A DNA stretch of 64,000 nucleotides from Acidovorax sp. A1169 (lineage in GTDB: Bacteria > Pseudomonadota > Gammaproteobacteria > Burkholderiales > Burkholderiaceae_C). The position numbers and the translations under genes were made by a program. The notes below the pieces were generated by a model that made no database searches, was not told the DNA's origin, and saw only the letters and a list, made by a program, of their open reading frames with translations. Shown piece after piece: positions 9,476 to 20,763 of this stretch; within the stretch, counting starts at the first letter, position 1, and every line of letters begins with the position of its first letter. The stretch spans positions 186,001-250,000 of the forward strand of contig NZ_JAUZDX010000006.1 in NCBI RefSeq assembly GCF_030704685.1. Direction: 5' to 3'.

Positions 9476-10576
9476 TCAGGTCTTCTTTCGTGCGGGGGGC
9501 TGCGCAGCCACCCGTTCGGCCAGGGCGCGGATGGTGATCGGTGCCGAGCCCTCGGCGTGGTTGCTGATGCAGACATAGGCGTTCTGCCCGGCACCGGTCA
9601 CACCGGCGATCAGGCGCGCCAGCTCTTCACGGTTGTGTTGGTCGGGGTGGTGCAGCCTGTCGAAGGGCTCGTAGAGCTTTTCTGCCTCTTCATACCCATA
9701 GGGGCCGTGCACCGGGTTCAGCATCCAGCGGCAGACCAGCGGGCCGGGCCACAGGGCGCGCAGCATGTGCAATTGGTCGGCCAGCGGGGGCATCTTGGGG
9801 TGCAGGTCGATGCAGTAGGTGGCACCCGCCTCGCGCAGCACGGCCGCGAAGTCGAGGGCCATCCAGTGCGAGCTGATCCATTCGGGGTCGCGCACCTCCA
9901 CGGCCAGGATGCCGTCGGGCGCAATGGGGGCGAGCATGGGCTGGGCCAGCAGCATGGCGCGCAGGCGCTGCAGCACCTCGGGCAGGCGGTCGAGCTGGTC
10001 CATGGGCAGGGGGCTGAGCTGGAACACCAGCGCCCCGATCTTGTGCCCCAGGCCCTGCAGCGCGGGCTCCACGAACTCGGTGCGTGCCAGGTCGGCATTG
10101 AGGAAGGCGGGGTTGGGCTCGCGGCCCCGGCCATCTTCGCTGCGCACCAATGCATCGGTCACCAGGCTCGGGGCCTTGACCACGAAGCGGAAGTCGTCGG
10201 GCACCTGGCTGGCATAGCGCTCGTACTGGCTCACCGTGAGCGGGCGGTAGAAGCTGCGGTCGATGCTCACCGTGCGCAGCAAAGGGTGCTGGACGTAGAT
10301 GGACAGCCCGTTCTTGGACAGCTGTGCCGGGGAGTGCTCGCCCTCCCAAACCAGGCCCTTCCAGCCCGGGTAGGTCCAGGTGGAGGTGCCCAGGCGCAGA
10401 TGGGGCGGCAGGCTGGCGGCCAGGGCGTGCAGGGCCTCGTCCTGGGGCTGCGCGCTGACGGCGATGCCTTTCTTGCGCGGGGGCGGGGCAGGGGGCGGGT
10501 CCGCCTGCAGGGCGGGGGGCGGTACGGGTGGTGGCGGCGCAGGGGAGGCGCCGAACAGGTCGTCCTGGATGCTCAT
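9476..10576 (-). CDS. DUF72 family protein
   Basis: 366 residues. After a Pro-rich N-terminal segment (about residues 9-35) comes the DUF72 TIM-barrel-like domain: HLRLGTSTWTYPGWKG near residue 60, FRFVVKAPSLVTD, LVFQLSPLP, and the closing VCISNHAEGSAP. YecE-type members are widespread but biochemically uncharacterised. It begins 12 bases after the stop of the Kef-type antiporter gene and is probably cotranscribed with it. A role in envelope or metal metabolism has been suggested for the family, but nothing here identifies one. Confidence 0.88.
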   Translation of the reverse strand: MSIQDDLFGASPAPPPPVPPPALQADPPPAPPPRKKGIAVSAQPQDEALHALAASLPPHLRLGTSTWTYPGWKGLVWEGEHSPAQLSKNGLSIYVQHPLLRTVSIDRSFYRPLTVSQYERYASQVPDDFRFVVKAPSLVTDALVRSEDGRGREPNPAFLNADLARTEFVEPALQGLGHKIGALVFQLSPLPMDQLDRLPEVLQRLRAMLLAQPMLAPIAPDGILAVEVRDPEWISSHWMALDFAAVLREAGATYCIDLHPKMPPLADQLHMLRALWPGPLVCRWMLNPVHGPYGYEEAEKLYEPFDRLHHPDQHNREELARLIAGVTGAGQNAYVCISNHAEGSAPITIRALAERVAAQPPARKKT

Positions 10577-10588
10577 GCAGCCTTTCTC

Positions 10589-12430
10589 TCAGGCCAGTGG
10601 GGTGGCTACCGGCTGCCGTGGCTCCTCGATGGCGTCGGCCGCCTCCTCGTTGAGCGCCCGGCCTTCGCGCTGGGGCTGGGTGAGGGGTGTGGGCACCCAT
10701 TTGTCGCCGTTGAAGAAACTGCGCGCGCCGTCCTTGTCGCCGGCCAGCTCCAGTTGCAGGCGCTCGGCATCGCGGGCGCGGATGCGCTCGGCCAGCTCCG
10801 TCACTTCCTCGGCGTCCACGCCCAGGGTCTGCAGCGCCTGCATGCCAAAGCCCATGGCCGACTCGAAGGTCTCGCGCATCTGGTAGTCCACGCCCAGGCG
10901 CAGGAGTTCGATGGCATGCTGCCGGTCGAAGGCGCGGGCCAGCACCGGGATCAGCGGGCATTCGTGTTTGAGCAGTTCGACGATGCGGGTGGTGGTCCTG
11001 GCGTCGTCCACGCACACCAGGATGGATTTGGCATGGTGTGCGCCGCTGGCATGCAGTACATCGAGGCGCGTGCCGTCGCCGTAATAGACCTTGAAGCCGA
11101 ATTTCGCGGCCGCACGGATCATGTCGGTGTCGTTCTCGATGATGGCGATGTCCACCCCGCGCGCCAGCAGCAGCTGGCTGGCGATCTGCGCAAAGCGGCC
11201 GAAGCCGATGATCAGCACCGTGCCCTGGAGGCCATCGGCCGCGTCGATGCCCGCCATGTCCTGCGCGGGCTCGGGCGGCATGAGCCAGCGCAGCGAGAGC
11301 ACGGCCAGCGGCGTGAGCGCCATGGAGATGATCACGGCAGCCGTCAGCACCGCGTTCATGCGCGCCTCCACGATGCCTGCGGCAGCGGCGGCCGAATACA
11401 GCACAAAGGCGAACTCGCCGCCCTGGGCCATGAGCATGGTGCGCTGCAGCGCCTCGCCATGGGCGGCCCTGGTGAAGCGCGCCACGGCGTACACGCCGAT
11501 GCCCTTGACGGCCATGCAGGCCACCACGCCGCCCAGCAGCAGCGTCCAGTTCTCCAGTACCAGTTGCATGTCGAGCGCCATGCCCACGCCCATGAAGAAC
11601 AGGCCCAGCAGGATGCCCCTAAAGGGTTCCACATCGGCCTCGAGCTGGTGGCGGAAGGTGGATTCGGACAGCATCACCCCCGCCGCGAAGGCGCCCATGG
11701 CCATCGACAGCCCGCCCCATTGCATGGCCAGCGCCGCGCCCAGCACCACCAGCAGGGCGGCGGCGGTCATCACCTCGCGCGCCTTGGAGCGGGCCAGCAC
11801 GCTGAACAGCGGGTTGAGCAGCCAGCGGCTGACTGCGACCAGGCCGACCACGGCCGCCAGCGCCACGCCCACGGTGACCCAGCGCGAGACGGCCTCCCCG
11901 GTCGGGGCAGGCGAAAGGAAGGCGACGATGGCCAGCAAGGGCACGATGGCCAGGTCTTCGAGCAGCAGGATGGAGACGATGCGCTGGCCGCGCGGCGTGG
12001 AGGTGTCGCCGCTCTCGTCGAGCAGCTGCATCACGATGGCCGTGGACGAGAGCACGAAGCCCGAGGCCGCGATGAAGGCCACTGAGGCCGACAGCCCTGC
12101 CAGCACGCCCGTGGCGGTGAGCAGTGCGATGCAGACCAGCACCTGGGTCAGGCCCAGGCCAAAGATCTGGCGCCTGAGGTTCCACAGCCGGGTGGGCTGC
12201 ATCTCCAGGCCGATGACGAAGAGGAACATCACCACGCCGAGCTCGGCCACGTGCAGGATGGTCTGCGCATCGCTGAAGAAGCCCAGCCCGAACGGGCCGA
12301 TGGCCAGGCCCGCTGCCAGGTAGCCCAGCACCGAGCCCAGGCCCAGGCGCTTGAACAGGGGCACGGCGATGACGCCAGCGGCCAGCAGCACGACGACTTT
12401 GACGAGTTCGGTGCCTGATTCAGCAGCCAT
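10589..12430 (-). CDS. Kef-type K+/H+ antiporter with TrkA-N domain (CPA2)
   Basis: 613-residue inner-membrane antiporter. The N-terminal about 380 residues are a Na+/H+-exchanger domain (VLGYLAAGLAIGPFGLG, LFVIGLEMQPTRLW, LLLEDLAIVPLLAI). Residues about 395-515 are a TrkA-N/RCK domain with the nucleotide-binding GFGRFAQ motif and the acidic IIENDTDMI end of strand 2. It resembles KefB/KefC, which export K+ in response to glutathione adducts. GGAG 5 bases before the ATG at 12430 supports the start. Together with the kdp operon it puts K+ import and export within 12 kb. Confidence 0.9.
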   Translation of the reverse strand: MAAESGTELVKVVVLLAAGVIAVPLFKRLGLGSVLGYLAAGLAIGPFGLGFFSDAQTILHVAELGVVMFLFVIGLEMQPTRLWNLRRQIFGLGLTQVLVCIALLTATGVLAGLSASVAFIAASGFVLSSTAIVMQLLDESGDTSTPRGQRIVSILLLEDLAIVPLLAIVAFLSPAPTGEAVSRWVTVGVALAAVVGLVAVSRWLLNPLFSVLARSKAREVMTAAALLVVLGAALAMQWGGLSMAMGAFAAGVMLSESTFRHQLEADVEPFRGILLGLFFMGVGMALDMQLVLENWTLLLGGVVACMAVKGIGVYAVARFTRAAHGEALQRTMLMAQGGEFAFVLYSAAAAAGIVEARMNAVLTAAVIISMALTPLAVLSLRWLMPPEPAQDMAGIDAADGLQGTVLIIGFGRFAQIASQLLLARGVDIAIIENDTDMIRAAAKFGFKVYYGDGTRLDVLHASGAHHAKSILVCVDDARTTTRIVELLKHECPLIPVLARAFDRQHAIELLRLGVDYQMRETFESAMGFGMQALQTLGVDAEEVTELAERIRARDAERLQLELAGDKDGARSFFNGDKWVPTPLTQPQREGRALNEEAADAIEEPRQPVATPLA

Positions 12431-12534
12431 GGGGACTCCGGGACAACAAAGGGACAAAACGAACGGCGCAAACGGGGGATTCCCGGGATGGTAGCGTCAT
12501 CCGGCCACTGCATGGCCGGTTCGCCCGCGCCCTC

Positions 12535-12939
12535 TCACGAACCGGCGAACAGCCCGCCCTCGTTGAGCAGCTCGTAGGCAATCTCGGGGCGCTGGTCCAT
12601 GCCCTTCTTGATCGCAGCCGGGATGGACTGGCGCGTCTTGCGGCACAGGCCGGGCTGCTCGTGCACCAGGATGGCGATACCACGCAGGGTGCGCACTTCG
12701 TTGGGGCTCGGTGTGACGGTGATGCGGATGCCGAGCTGCTGCTCCATGCGCTCCTGCATGCGGCGCAGGTCAGACAGGCTGGCGATGTTTTCCAGCCGGG
12801 TGAGCAGCTTCTTTTCCTCGGTCTGGGTCAGCTGCAGGATGCGCGTGTCGCCATCGGGGGCCTGGAGCAGGGCGTCCCGGTCGCAGACACAGGCGCCAGG
12901 CGGGCACTCCGTGCGGACGGGGAAGGGTACAGGCTTCAT
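12535..12939 (-). CDS. Conserved hypothetical protein with CPPGACVC motif
   Basis: 134 residues, not recognised as a named family. The N-terminus has a Cys cluster, CPPGACVCDRDALL (residues 11-24). The middle is helical (QTEEKKLLTRLENIASLSDL, RRMQERMEQQLGI). The C-terminus has GLCRKTRQSIPAAIKKGMDQ and ends NEGGLFAGS. The four Cys could bind a metal or Fe-S cluster, but this is a guess. The ATG at 12939 lacks a good ribosome site; the Cys motif lies just after it. It is divergent from tex with a 168-bp gap and lies 104 bp upstream of the Kef gene on the same strand. Confidence 0.65.
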   Translation of the reverse strand: MKPVPFPVRTECPPGACVCDRDALLQAPDGDTRILQLTQTEEKKLLTRLENIASLSDLRRMQERMEQQLGIRITVTPSPNEVRTLRGIAILVHEQPGLCRKTRQSIPAAIKKGMDQRPEIAYELLNEGGLFAGS

Positions 12940-13107
12940 GGAGGGAGAGGGGGTGCGGGTCTGGCGAGCGGCGTGGTCCCTGCATTCTAAGAAGGTCCGG
13001 CATTTCCGAGGGTAAGCCAGGGCGTTGCCCCGGCTGTTACCAAAAGTGGCTGTGGCAAACTCCCGCGCTTCGCGTATTTTTTCGAGTTTCAGAGAGTTTG
13101 CCCACCC

Positions 13108-15480
<2,373 letters not shown>

Positions 15481-15601
15481 CCGTTGATGCGGCCACCGCA
15501 ACCGCCCGTGCAGGTAAGACTGCATGGGCAAAATGGGTGATGGGCTGGTGGTACGGGCAGCGCCATAATCGCCGCTTGTCCCACCAGACGCCTGATTACC
15601 C

Positions 15602-16432
15602 ATGGAGTTGAATGCCCTGCTGGCCCAGCCGGCGGCCCTGCCCAGCCTGCCGCGCACCGTTGCGCTGCTGATGAGCGAGCTGGCCCAGCCCGAGCCCAGC
15701 CTGCGGCGCATGAACCAGCTCTTCGGCACCGACCCGGCCCTGGCCGCGCGCCTGCTCGAGCTGGCCAACTCCCCCGCCTTCCAGATGCCGCGCCAGATCG
15801 CCGGCATCCCCCAGGCCCTGGCCCTGCTGGGCACCGGCCAGTTGCGCACGCTGGTCACCTCGGCGCCCCTGGGAACCACCTCGCGCTCCGTGCCCGGGAT
15901 CAACATGCAGCAGTTCTGGCGCTACAGCCTGAACACCGCCAAGCTCTCGCGCTCGCTCGCGGGCCTGGTGCACCATGACCAGATCGCTGCCTACACAGCC
16001 GGCCTGCTGCACGGCCTGGGCGAGCTCGTGATCCACCTGGCCGACCCCGAGAAGGCCCATTCGGTCAACACCCTGGTGCCGCCGCTCGACATGCGGCGCA
16101 GCAAGGTGGAGCAGCGCATCTTCGGTTACTGCTATGCCAATGTGTCGGCGGGGCTGGCCCGGCGCTGGCAATTGCCCGAGGTGGTGGTGGACGCCCTGCA
16201 GTACCAGGACGCGCCTTTCGAGAACAAGGCCTACGAGCCGCTGGCGGGCGTGATCCATCTGGCCTCCTGGCGCGCCCGCGCGCGCGAGGCCGGGCTCAAC
16301 GAGAACGAGCTGGCCGTTTCCTTCCCGGGCGAGGTGGGGCTGGTGCTGGGGCTGGACATCGACATGGTGCTGCAGCAGGATCCCATCGACTGGAACGTGC
16401 GCCCCGAGGCCGCCGCAGATTACGTGGTCTGA
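15602..16432 (+). CDS. HDOD domain protein
   Basis: 276 residues consisting of one HDOD domain (PSLPRTVALLMSELAQPEPS at the start, then TDPALAARLLELANSPAFQM). HDOD proteins are HD-related regulators, often in chemotaxis, two-component or c-di-GMP circuits; they lack the metal-binding HD residues. Here the HD-like position (AGLLHGLGELVIHL) shows no HD pair. A CATAAT box about 30 bases upstream could be its -10 region. The neighbours on both sides do not form an obvious operon with it. Confidence 0.88.
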   Translation: MELNALLAQPAALPSLPRTVALLMSELAQPEPSLRRMNQLFGTDPALAARLLELANSPAFQMPRQIAGIPQALALLGTGQLRTLVTSAPLGTTSRSVPGINMQQFWRYSLNTAKLSRSLAGLVHHDQIAAYTAGLLHGLGELVIHLADPEKAHSVNTLVPPLDMRRSKVEQRIFGYCYANVSAGLARRWQLPEVVVDALQYQDAPFENKAYEPLAGVIHLASWRARAREAGLNENELAVSFPGEVGLVLGLDIDMVLQQDPIDWNVRPEAAADYVV

Positions 16433-16458
16433 GCCTTCGCTCTGGGACAATGCCGGGC

Positions 16459-17595
16459 ATGAAAGCACTGCGCATCCACGCGGGCCCGCGCGCCCGCCAG
16501 CACCTTGAACAACACGGCCTGCAAGCGGGCGACGTGCGCGTGATCCCGGCTGCGGCCGGTGGCCCCAAGGGGCTGATTTTGGGGCCGCTGGACCGCTTCC
16601 TCTTCGGCGAATGGCTGGCCGGCTCCAGCCAGCCGGTGCATCTGGTGGGTGCCTCCATCGGCGCCTGGCGCATGGCCACGGCCTGCCTGGGGTCGTCGGT
16701 GGCCGCCTTCGAGCGGCTGGAGCACGACTACATCCACCAGAGCTATGAGCTGCCCCCGGGCAAGAAGCGCCCCCTGGCCTCCCATGTGAGCGAGCGCTTC
16801 GGCCAGAACCTGCAGGCCTTCTACGGCGGGCGGGTGGCCGAGGTGCTGAGCCACCCACGCTTTCACCTGCACATCGTCACCTCGCGCGGCCGGCATGTGC
16901 TGGCGCGCGAGCACAGGGTTGGCACGCCGTTCGGCTATCTGGGGGCCTTCCTGAGCAATACCCTGCACCGCAAAGCCCTGGGCGCCTGGCTGGAGCGCGT
17001 GGTGTTCTCGTCGCCGGATGAAGGGGCCTCGACGGGGGCGGCCTTGCCCTTCGGGACCGCCGACTTTCGTACCCGCCAGGTGCAGCTCACCGTGCAGAAC
17101 TTCATGCCGGCGCTGCAGGCCAGCTGCTCGATACCGTTCGTGCTGCAGGCGGTGCACGACATTCCGGGGGCACCGCGCGGCGCCTACTGGGACGGGGGCA
17201 TCACCGACTACCACCTGCACCTGGGCTACGACCGGGCCCAGGGCACCCCTGCGGCCGGTGCAGAAGGCGTTGCGGCGCAGGCAACGGGTGGGCTGGTGCT
17301 CTACCCGCATTTCCAGCACCAGGTGGTGCCGGGCTGGCTGGACAAGGGGCTCAAGTGGCGGCACCGTTCCACGAGCGCGCTCGATTCCATGGTGGTGTTG
17401 TCGCCCAGCGCCGATTGGGTGCGCTCGCTGCCCAACAGCAAGCTGCCGGACCGCAACGACTTCAAGCACTACGGCCTGGACAGCGCGGCCCGCGCCAAGG
17501 CCTGGCTGGCAGCCACGGCGGCCAGCCGTCAGTTGGCCGACGAGTTTATAGAGTGGCTGCACCGGCCGGACATGGAGGCCGTGCAACCGCTGTAG
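16459..17595 (+). CDS. Patatin-like phospholipase
   Basis: 378 residues. Patatin features: oxyanion loop AAGGPKG near residue 32, nucleophile elbow GASIGAW near residue 60 (GxSxG) and the dyad Asp in YWDGGITDYH near residue 240. The predicted activity is acyl hydrolysis of phospholipids. No signal peptide is seen, so it is probably cytoplasmic or delivered by another route. I choose the ATG at 16459 because GACAAT ends 7 bases before it, matching the leaderless pattern of the MFS gene. Its stop directly abuts the stop of the convergent GGDEF-EAL gene with no base between. Confidence 0.85.
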   Translation: MKALRIHAGPRARQHLEQHGLQAGDVRVIPAAAGGPKGLILGPLDRFLFGEWLAGSSQPVHLVGASIGAWRMATACLGSSVAAFERLEHDYIHQSYELPPGKKRPLASHVSERFGQNLQAFYGGRVAEVLSHPRFHLHIVTSRGRHVLAREHRVGTPFGYLGAFLSNTLHRKALGAWLERVVFSSPDEGASTGAALPFGTADFRTRQVQLTVQNFMPALQASCSIPFVLQAVHDIPGAPRGAYWDGGITDYHLHLGYDRAQGTPAAGAEGVAAQATGGLVLYPHFQHQVVPGWLDKGLKWRHRSTSALDSMVVLSPSADWVRSLPNSKLPDRNDFKHYGLDSAARAKAWLAATAASRQLADEFIEWLHRPDMEAVQPL

Positions 17596-20418
17596 TCAGC
17601 GGGTGACCGTTGGCGCCGCCTGCTGCGCGTGGTGCCTCTGCTCATAGGCTCGGGTCCAGGCCAGCACCTCGTGCGCGGGCATGGGGCGCGCAATGCCAAA
17701 GCCCTGGGCCCGCTCGCAGCCCAGCTCCAGCAGCTTGTCGCAGTGGGCCTGGGTTTCCACGCCTTCGGCGATCACGTGGCGCTTGAAGGCGCGGGCCAGG
17801 GAGATGACGGCGTTGACCAGGGTCAGGTCGTCCTCGTCGTGCAGGATGCCCTGCACGAAGGACTGGTCGATCTTGATGGTTTCCGCCGGCAGGCGCTTGA
17901 GGTAGGACAGCGACGAGAAACCCGTGCCGAAGTCGTCGAGCGCGAAGCGCACGCCCAGTGCCTGGCAGCTGTGCATCATGCTGCGCATGTACTGCATGTC
18001 CTGCAGCGCGGCGGATTCCAGGATCTCGAGTTCGAGCCGGGCGGGGGACACTTCCGGGCAGGTCAGCAGCAGGTCCTTGAGCCGGTCCACGAAGTCGGGG
18101 CGGTGAAAGTGCTGCGCAGCAATGTTCACGCTGACCTCCCACTGCACGCCCACCAGGCTCCACTGCCGCATCTGGGCCAGGGCTTCCTTGAGCACCCATT
18201 CGCCGAGTTCGGCCACGACCTCCACATCCTCCAGCAGGGGGAGCACGTGCTGGGGGCCGAGCAGGCCCTGCTCCGGGTGCTGCCAGCGCAGCAGCGCTTC
18301 CATGCCCAGCACCTCGCCGGTGCGCAGGTTCACCTTGGGCTGGTAGTACAGGCGCATCTCGCCGGCCTGCAGCCCTTGGGTCACCCGGGTCTGCAGCGAA
18401 TGCTGGGTCTGCACCGCATGGTCGAGCTGCACATCAAAGAGGTGCATGCGGTTGCGGCCCGAACGCTTGGCCTGGCACATGGCCTGGTCGGCTTGGCGCA
18501 GCAGGGTATCGGGGTTCACATTGTCCTGCGGAAAAACGGCCACTCCGATGCTGGCCGTGGTGTGCAGCATGCGGTCGTCGATGGCATAGGGCTCGGCCAG
18601 CTGCTGCATGAGCTGGCGCACATGCTCCTCGATGGCGGGCACGTCGGTCTGGTGGTTGAGCAGCAGCACGAACTCATCGCCTCCGAGGCGTGCCGCAGCA
18701 TTGCTGCCGGTGGCAAAGGCGTTCAGGCGCTGGGCCACCTCCTTGAGCAGGCGGTCGCCCATGCGGTGGCCGTGGCTGTCGTTGATGGCCTGGAAATGGT
18801 CCAGGTCCAGCATGCACACGGCCAGCAGGGTCGGGCTGCGGCCCGTCACGAACAGCGCGTGCGTGAGCCGCTCGGCCAGGGCGGCGCGGTTGAGCAGGCC
18901 GGTCAGGCCATCGTGCCGCGCATGCCAGGAGATCTGGTGGCGCAGGTGGCTGGCCTCGGTCACGTCGCGGAACACCAGCACGCAGCCCGACGCGCGCCCA
19001 CTGCCCTGGCGGATGGCCGATGCCGTGTACTCGATGGCATAGCGCTCGCCCGAGCGGTGCAGCAGCACCTCCTGCATGGCCGGGCGATGGGCGTTGGCAT
19101 GGGCCTGTTCCCCGGTGGCACGGCCGGCCGCCTGGCTCGCGGGCTCCTCGTACAGCCGGAACACGTCGTCCAGCAGTTCACCCACCGCCTGCTCGGCGGT
19201 GTAACCGGTCATGAGCTGGGCCGCCTCGTTGATGGTCTCGATGCAGCCGGCCAGGTCGGTGGTGATCACGCCATCGCCGATTGAGGCCAGCGTGACCTCG
19301 GCGCGGTCCTTCTCGTTGCGCAGCGCCTGCTCCGCGCGTTTGCGCTCGGTGATGTCCACCAGCGTGCCCACGGTGCCGGCCACGGCGCCGTTCGTGTTGG
19401 TAAAGGGCGCTTCGTAGTAGGCCATGGTGCGTGCCAGCTGGCCCGGCGGTTGCACCAGGACCTCATTGTCCTGGGACATGGCCAGTTGCCGGGACTGGGC
19501 GGGGGAGAGCAGGTGCGGCGCCGTGAGGCCCGGGAACATGCCCTGGCCCGGCAGGCCTGGGTCGCCGTTCTGGAACAGCCGTTGCCAGGCCCGGTTGGCA
19601 TCGACGAAGGTGCCATTGGCCTCGCGCACGAACACCGGCAGGGGCAGGGCGTCGATGAGCTGGCGCGTGAAGTGCAGTTGCTCGCTCTGCAGTTGCTGCG
19701 TATCGCGCAGCGAGTGCACCAGCGATTGCACCTTGCCCGCCATGTCATTGAAGGTGTTGGCCACCGCCCGTGACTCGAGGGTGCCCTTGATGTCCATGCG
19801 CGTGTCCAGGTGCCCTTGGCGGAATCGGTCCGTGGCCTCGGTCAGGCGGCGCAGCATGCGGGCGTTGGCGCGCAGGATCAGGGTCAGCAGGAACAGGATG
19901 GTGAAGATGTTCAGCGCCGAGATGCGGGCCTGCACCACCACCGTCTTCCAGACCCGGTCCACCAGGATGCCGGGATCGGCGGTGAGCGTGAGCACGCCGG
20001 CGCGCCCGTCCGCGAGCGCCTGGCCGAAGCGCTGCGTGGGCGGGGTGATGTCCAGGACCTGGGCAAACCACGCAGGGGCCTGCATGGCCACGGGGGGCGC
20101 GGTCCATTGCAGGGGCGCCTGGCCTGGGGCCTGCCACAGCAGCGACTGCACGGCCGGGCCGAAGCGCGTGGGTGTGGCCTGCAGCACGCGTGCGGCCGAC
20201 TCGCGGTTCGCCGGGTCCAGGGCCACCAGGGTGGGCAGCAGGCTGTCGCCTACACGCGCCAGTTCGGCCACGGCGCGGTCGTGGGCTTCCTGCTCTTCCA
20301 GCGACACCAGTTGCTGGTAGCGCACGGCCACGACCGCCACGATGATCACCAGGATCGCGAGGTACAGCCGGGGAATGGTTCCCTGTGTCAGCCAGGCCCT
20401 GAATTTTTCTGCGCGCAT
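17596..20418 (-). CDS. Membrane PAS-PAS-GGDEF-EAL c-di-GMP protein
   Basis: 940 residues. Order: membrane helix (about 18-37), periplasmic sensor region, second helix (about 170-190), HAMP-like segment, PAS (about 255-360), PAS (about 370-495), GGDEF (about 500-660) and EAL (about 680-930). GGDEF is intact at 579-583; there is no RxxD inhibition site before it. EAL is intact at 707-709 (EALLRW), with LDDFGTGFSSLSYL and IAEGVET also present, so phosphodiesterase activity is likely. It should set c-di-GMP levels in response to a periplasmic and a PAS-bound signal. An AT-rich double repeat at 20605-20626 may belong to its promoter. Confidence 0.93.
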   Translation of the reverse strand: MRAEKFRAWLTQGTIPRLYLAILVIIVAVVAVRYQQLVSLEEQEAHDRAVAELARVGDSLLPTLVALDPANRESAARVLQATPTRFGPAVQSLLWQAPGQAPLQWTAPPVAMQAPAWFAQVLDITPPTQRFGQALADGRAGVLTLTADPGILVDRVWKTVVVQARISALNIFTILFLLTLILRANARMLRRLTEATDRFRQGHLDTRMDIKGTLESRAVANTFNDMAGKVQSLVHSLRDTQQLQSEQLHFTRQLIDALPLPVFVREANGTFVDANRAWQRLFQNGDPGLPGQGMFPGLTAPHLLSPAQSRQLAMSQDNEVLVQPPGQLARTMAYYEAPFTNTNGAVAGTVGTLVDITERKRAEQALRNEKDRAEVTLASIGDGVITTDLAGCIETINEAAQLMTGYTAEQAVGELLDDVFRLYEEPASQAAGRATGEQAHANAHRPAMQEVLLHRSGERYAIEYTASAIRQGSGRASGCVLVFRDVTEASHLRHQISWHARHDGLTGLLNRAALAERLTHALFVTGRSPTLLAVCMLDLDHFQAINDSHGHRMGDRLLKEVAQRLNAFATGSNAAARLGGDEFVLLLNHQTDVPAIEEHVRQLMQQLAEPYAIDDRMLHTTASIGVAVFPQDNVNPDTLLRQADQAMCQAKRSGRNRMHLFDVQLDHAVQTQHSLQTRVTQGLQAGEMRLYYQPKVNLRTGEVLGMEALLRWQHPEQGLLGPQHVLPLLEDVEVVAELGEWVLKEALAQMRQWSLVGVQWEVSVNIAAQHFHRPDFVDRLKDLLLTCPEVSPARLELEILESAALQDMQYMRSMMHSCQALGVRFALDDFGTGFSSLSYLKRLPAETIKIDQSFVQGILHDEDDLTLVNAVISLARAFKRHVIAEGVETQAHCDKLLELGCERAQGFGIARPMPAHEVLAWTRAYEQRHHAQQAAPTVTR

Positions 20419-20763
20419 GGATGGATCAGCCAGTCATTTCATGGATTGGATGAAAGAGCGCACACGGCACCACCATCGGCAGGCGCCCGCCCGTTTCCGG
20501 TGGCGCAGCCGACAGCCCAGCCCGCATGCCGGCCATGCAATCCACCATGCATGCCGACTCGCTCAGCGGTGGCAACGGCCCATGGCGCCCTGCGGCGCCG
20601 CTCCGTTAATTATTTTGTTAATTATTGTTTGACAGTGCCGCAGTTTAGCTGCACGGGCGCTGTCTGTGCCCTGCCCGTATGGGGGAGGCTGCTGCAGGGG
20701 GGCGCCGCACGCGCACTGCCCCCGCCATGGAACTGGCATGGCCTGGGGCCAGTCCGTCCGGCG
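20419..20763. other. 345-bp intergenic region with AT-rich direct repeat
   Basis: No gene seen. It lies upstream of the GGDEF-EAL gene and downstream of the alcohol dehydrogenase gene, both on the minus strand. The only structured part is a sharply AT-rich patch with two copies of GTTAATTATT at 20605-20614 and 20617-20626, followed by TTGACA (20629-20634). In a GC-rich genome this looks like a promoter or regulator-binding patch. Confidence 0.5.
20605..20626. repeat. Tandem GTTAATTATT direct repeat
   Basis: Two perfect 10-bp copies with a 12-bp period in an otherwise GC-rich intergenic region. Each contains the palindromic core TTAATTA. It may be a binding site or an UP-like element for the minus-strand gene starting at 20418. 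Confidence 0.5.

Noticed and set aside
9557-12085. 842-codon open frame on the plus strand
   Set aside because: It runs antisense to the DUF72 and Kef genes, is low-complexity (His, Gln, Gly, Ala rich) and has no motif. It is a shadow produced by GC-rich codon use.
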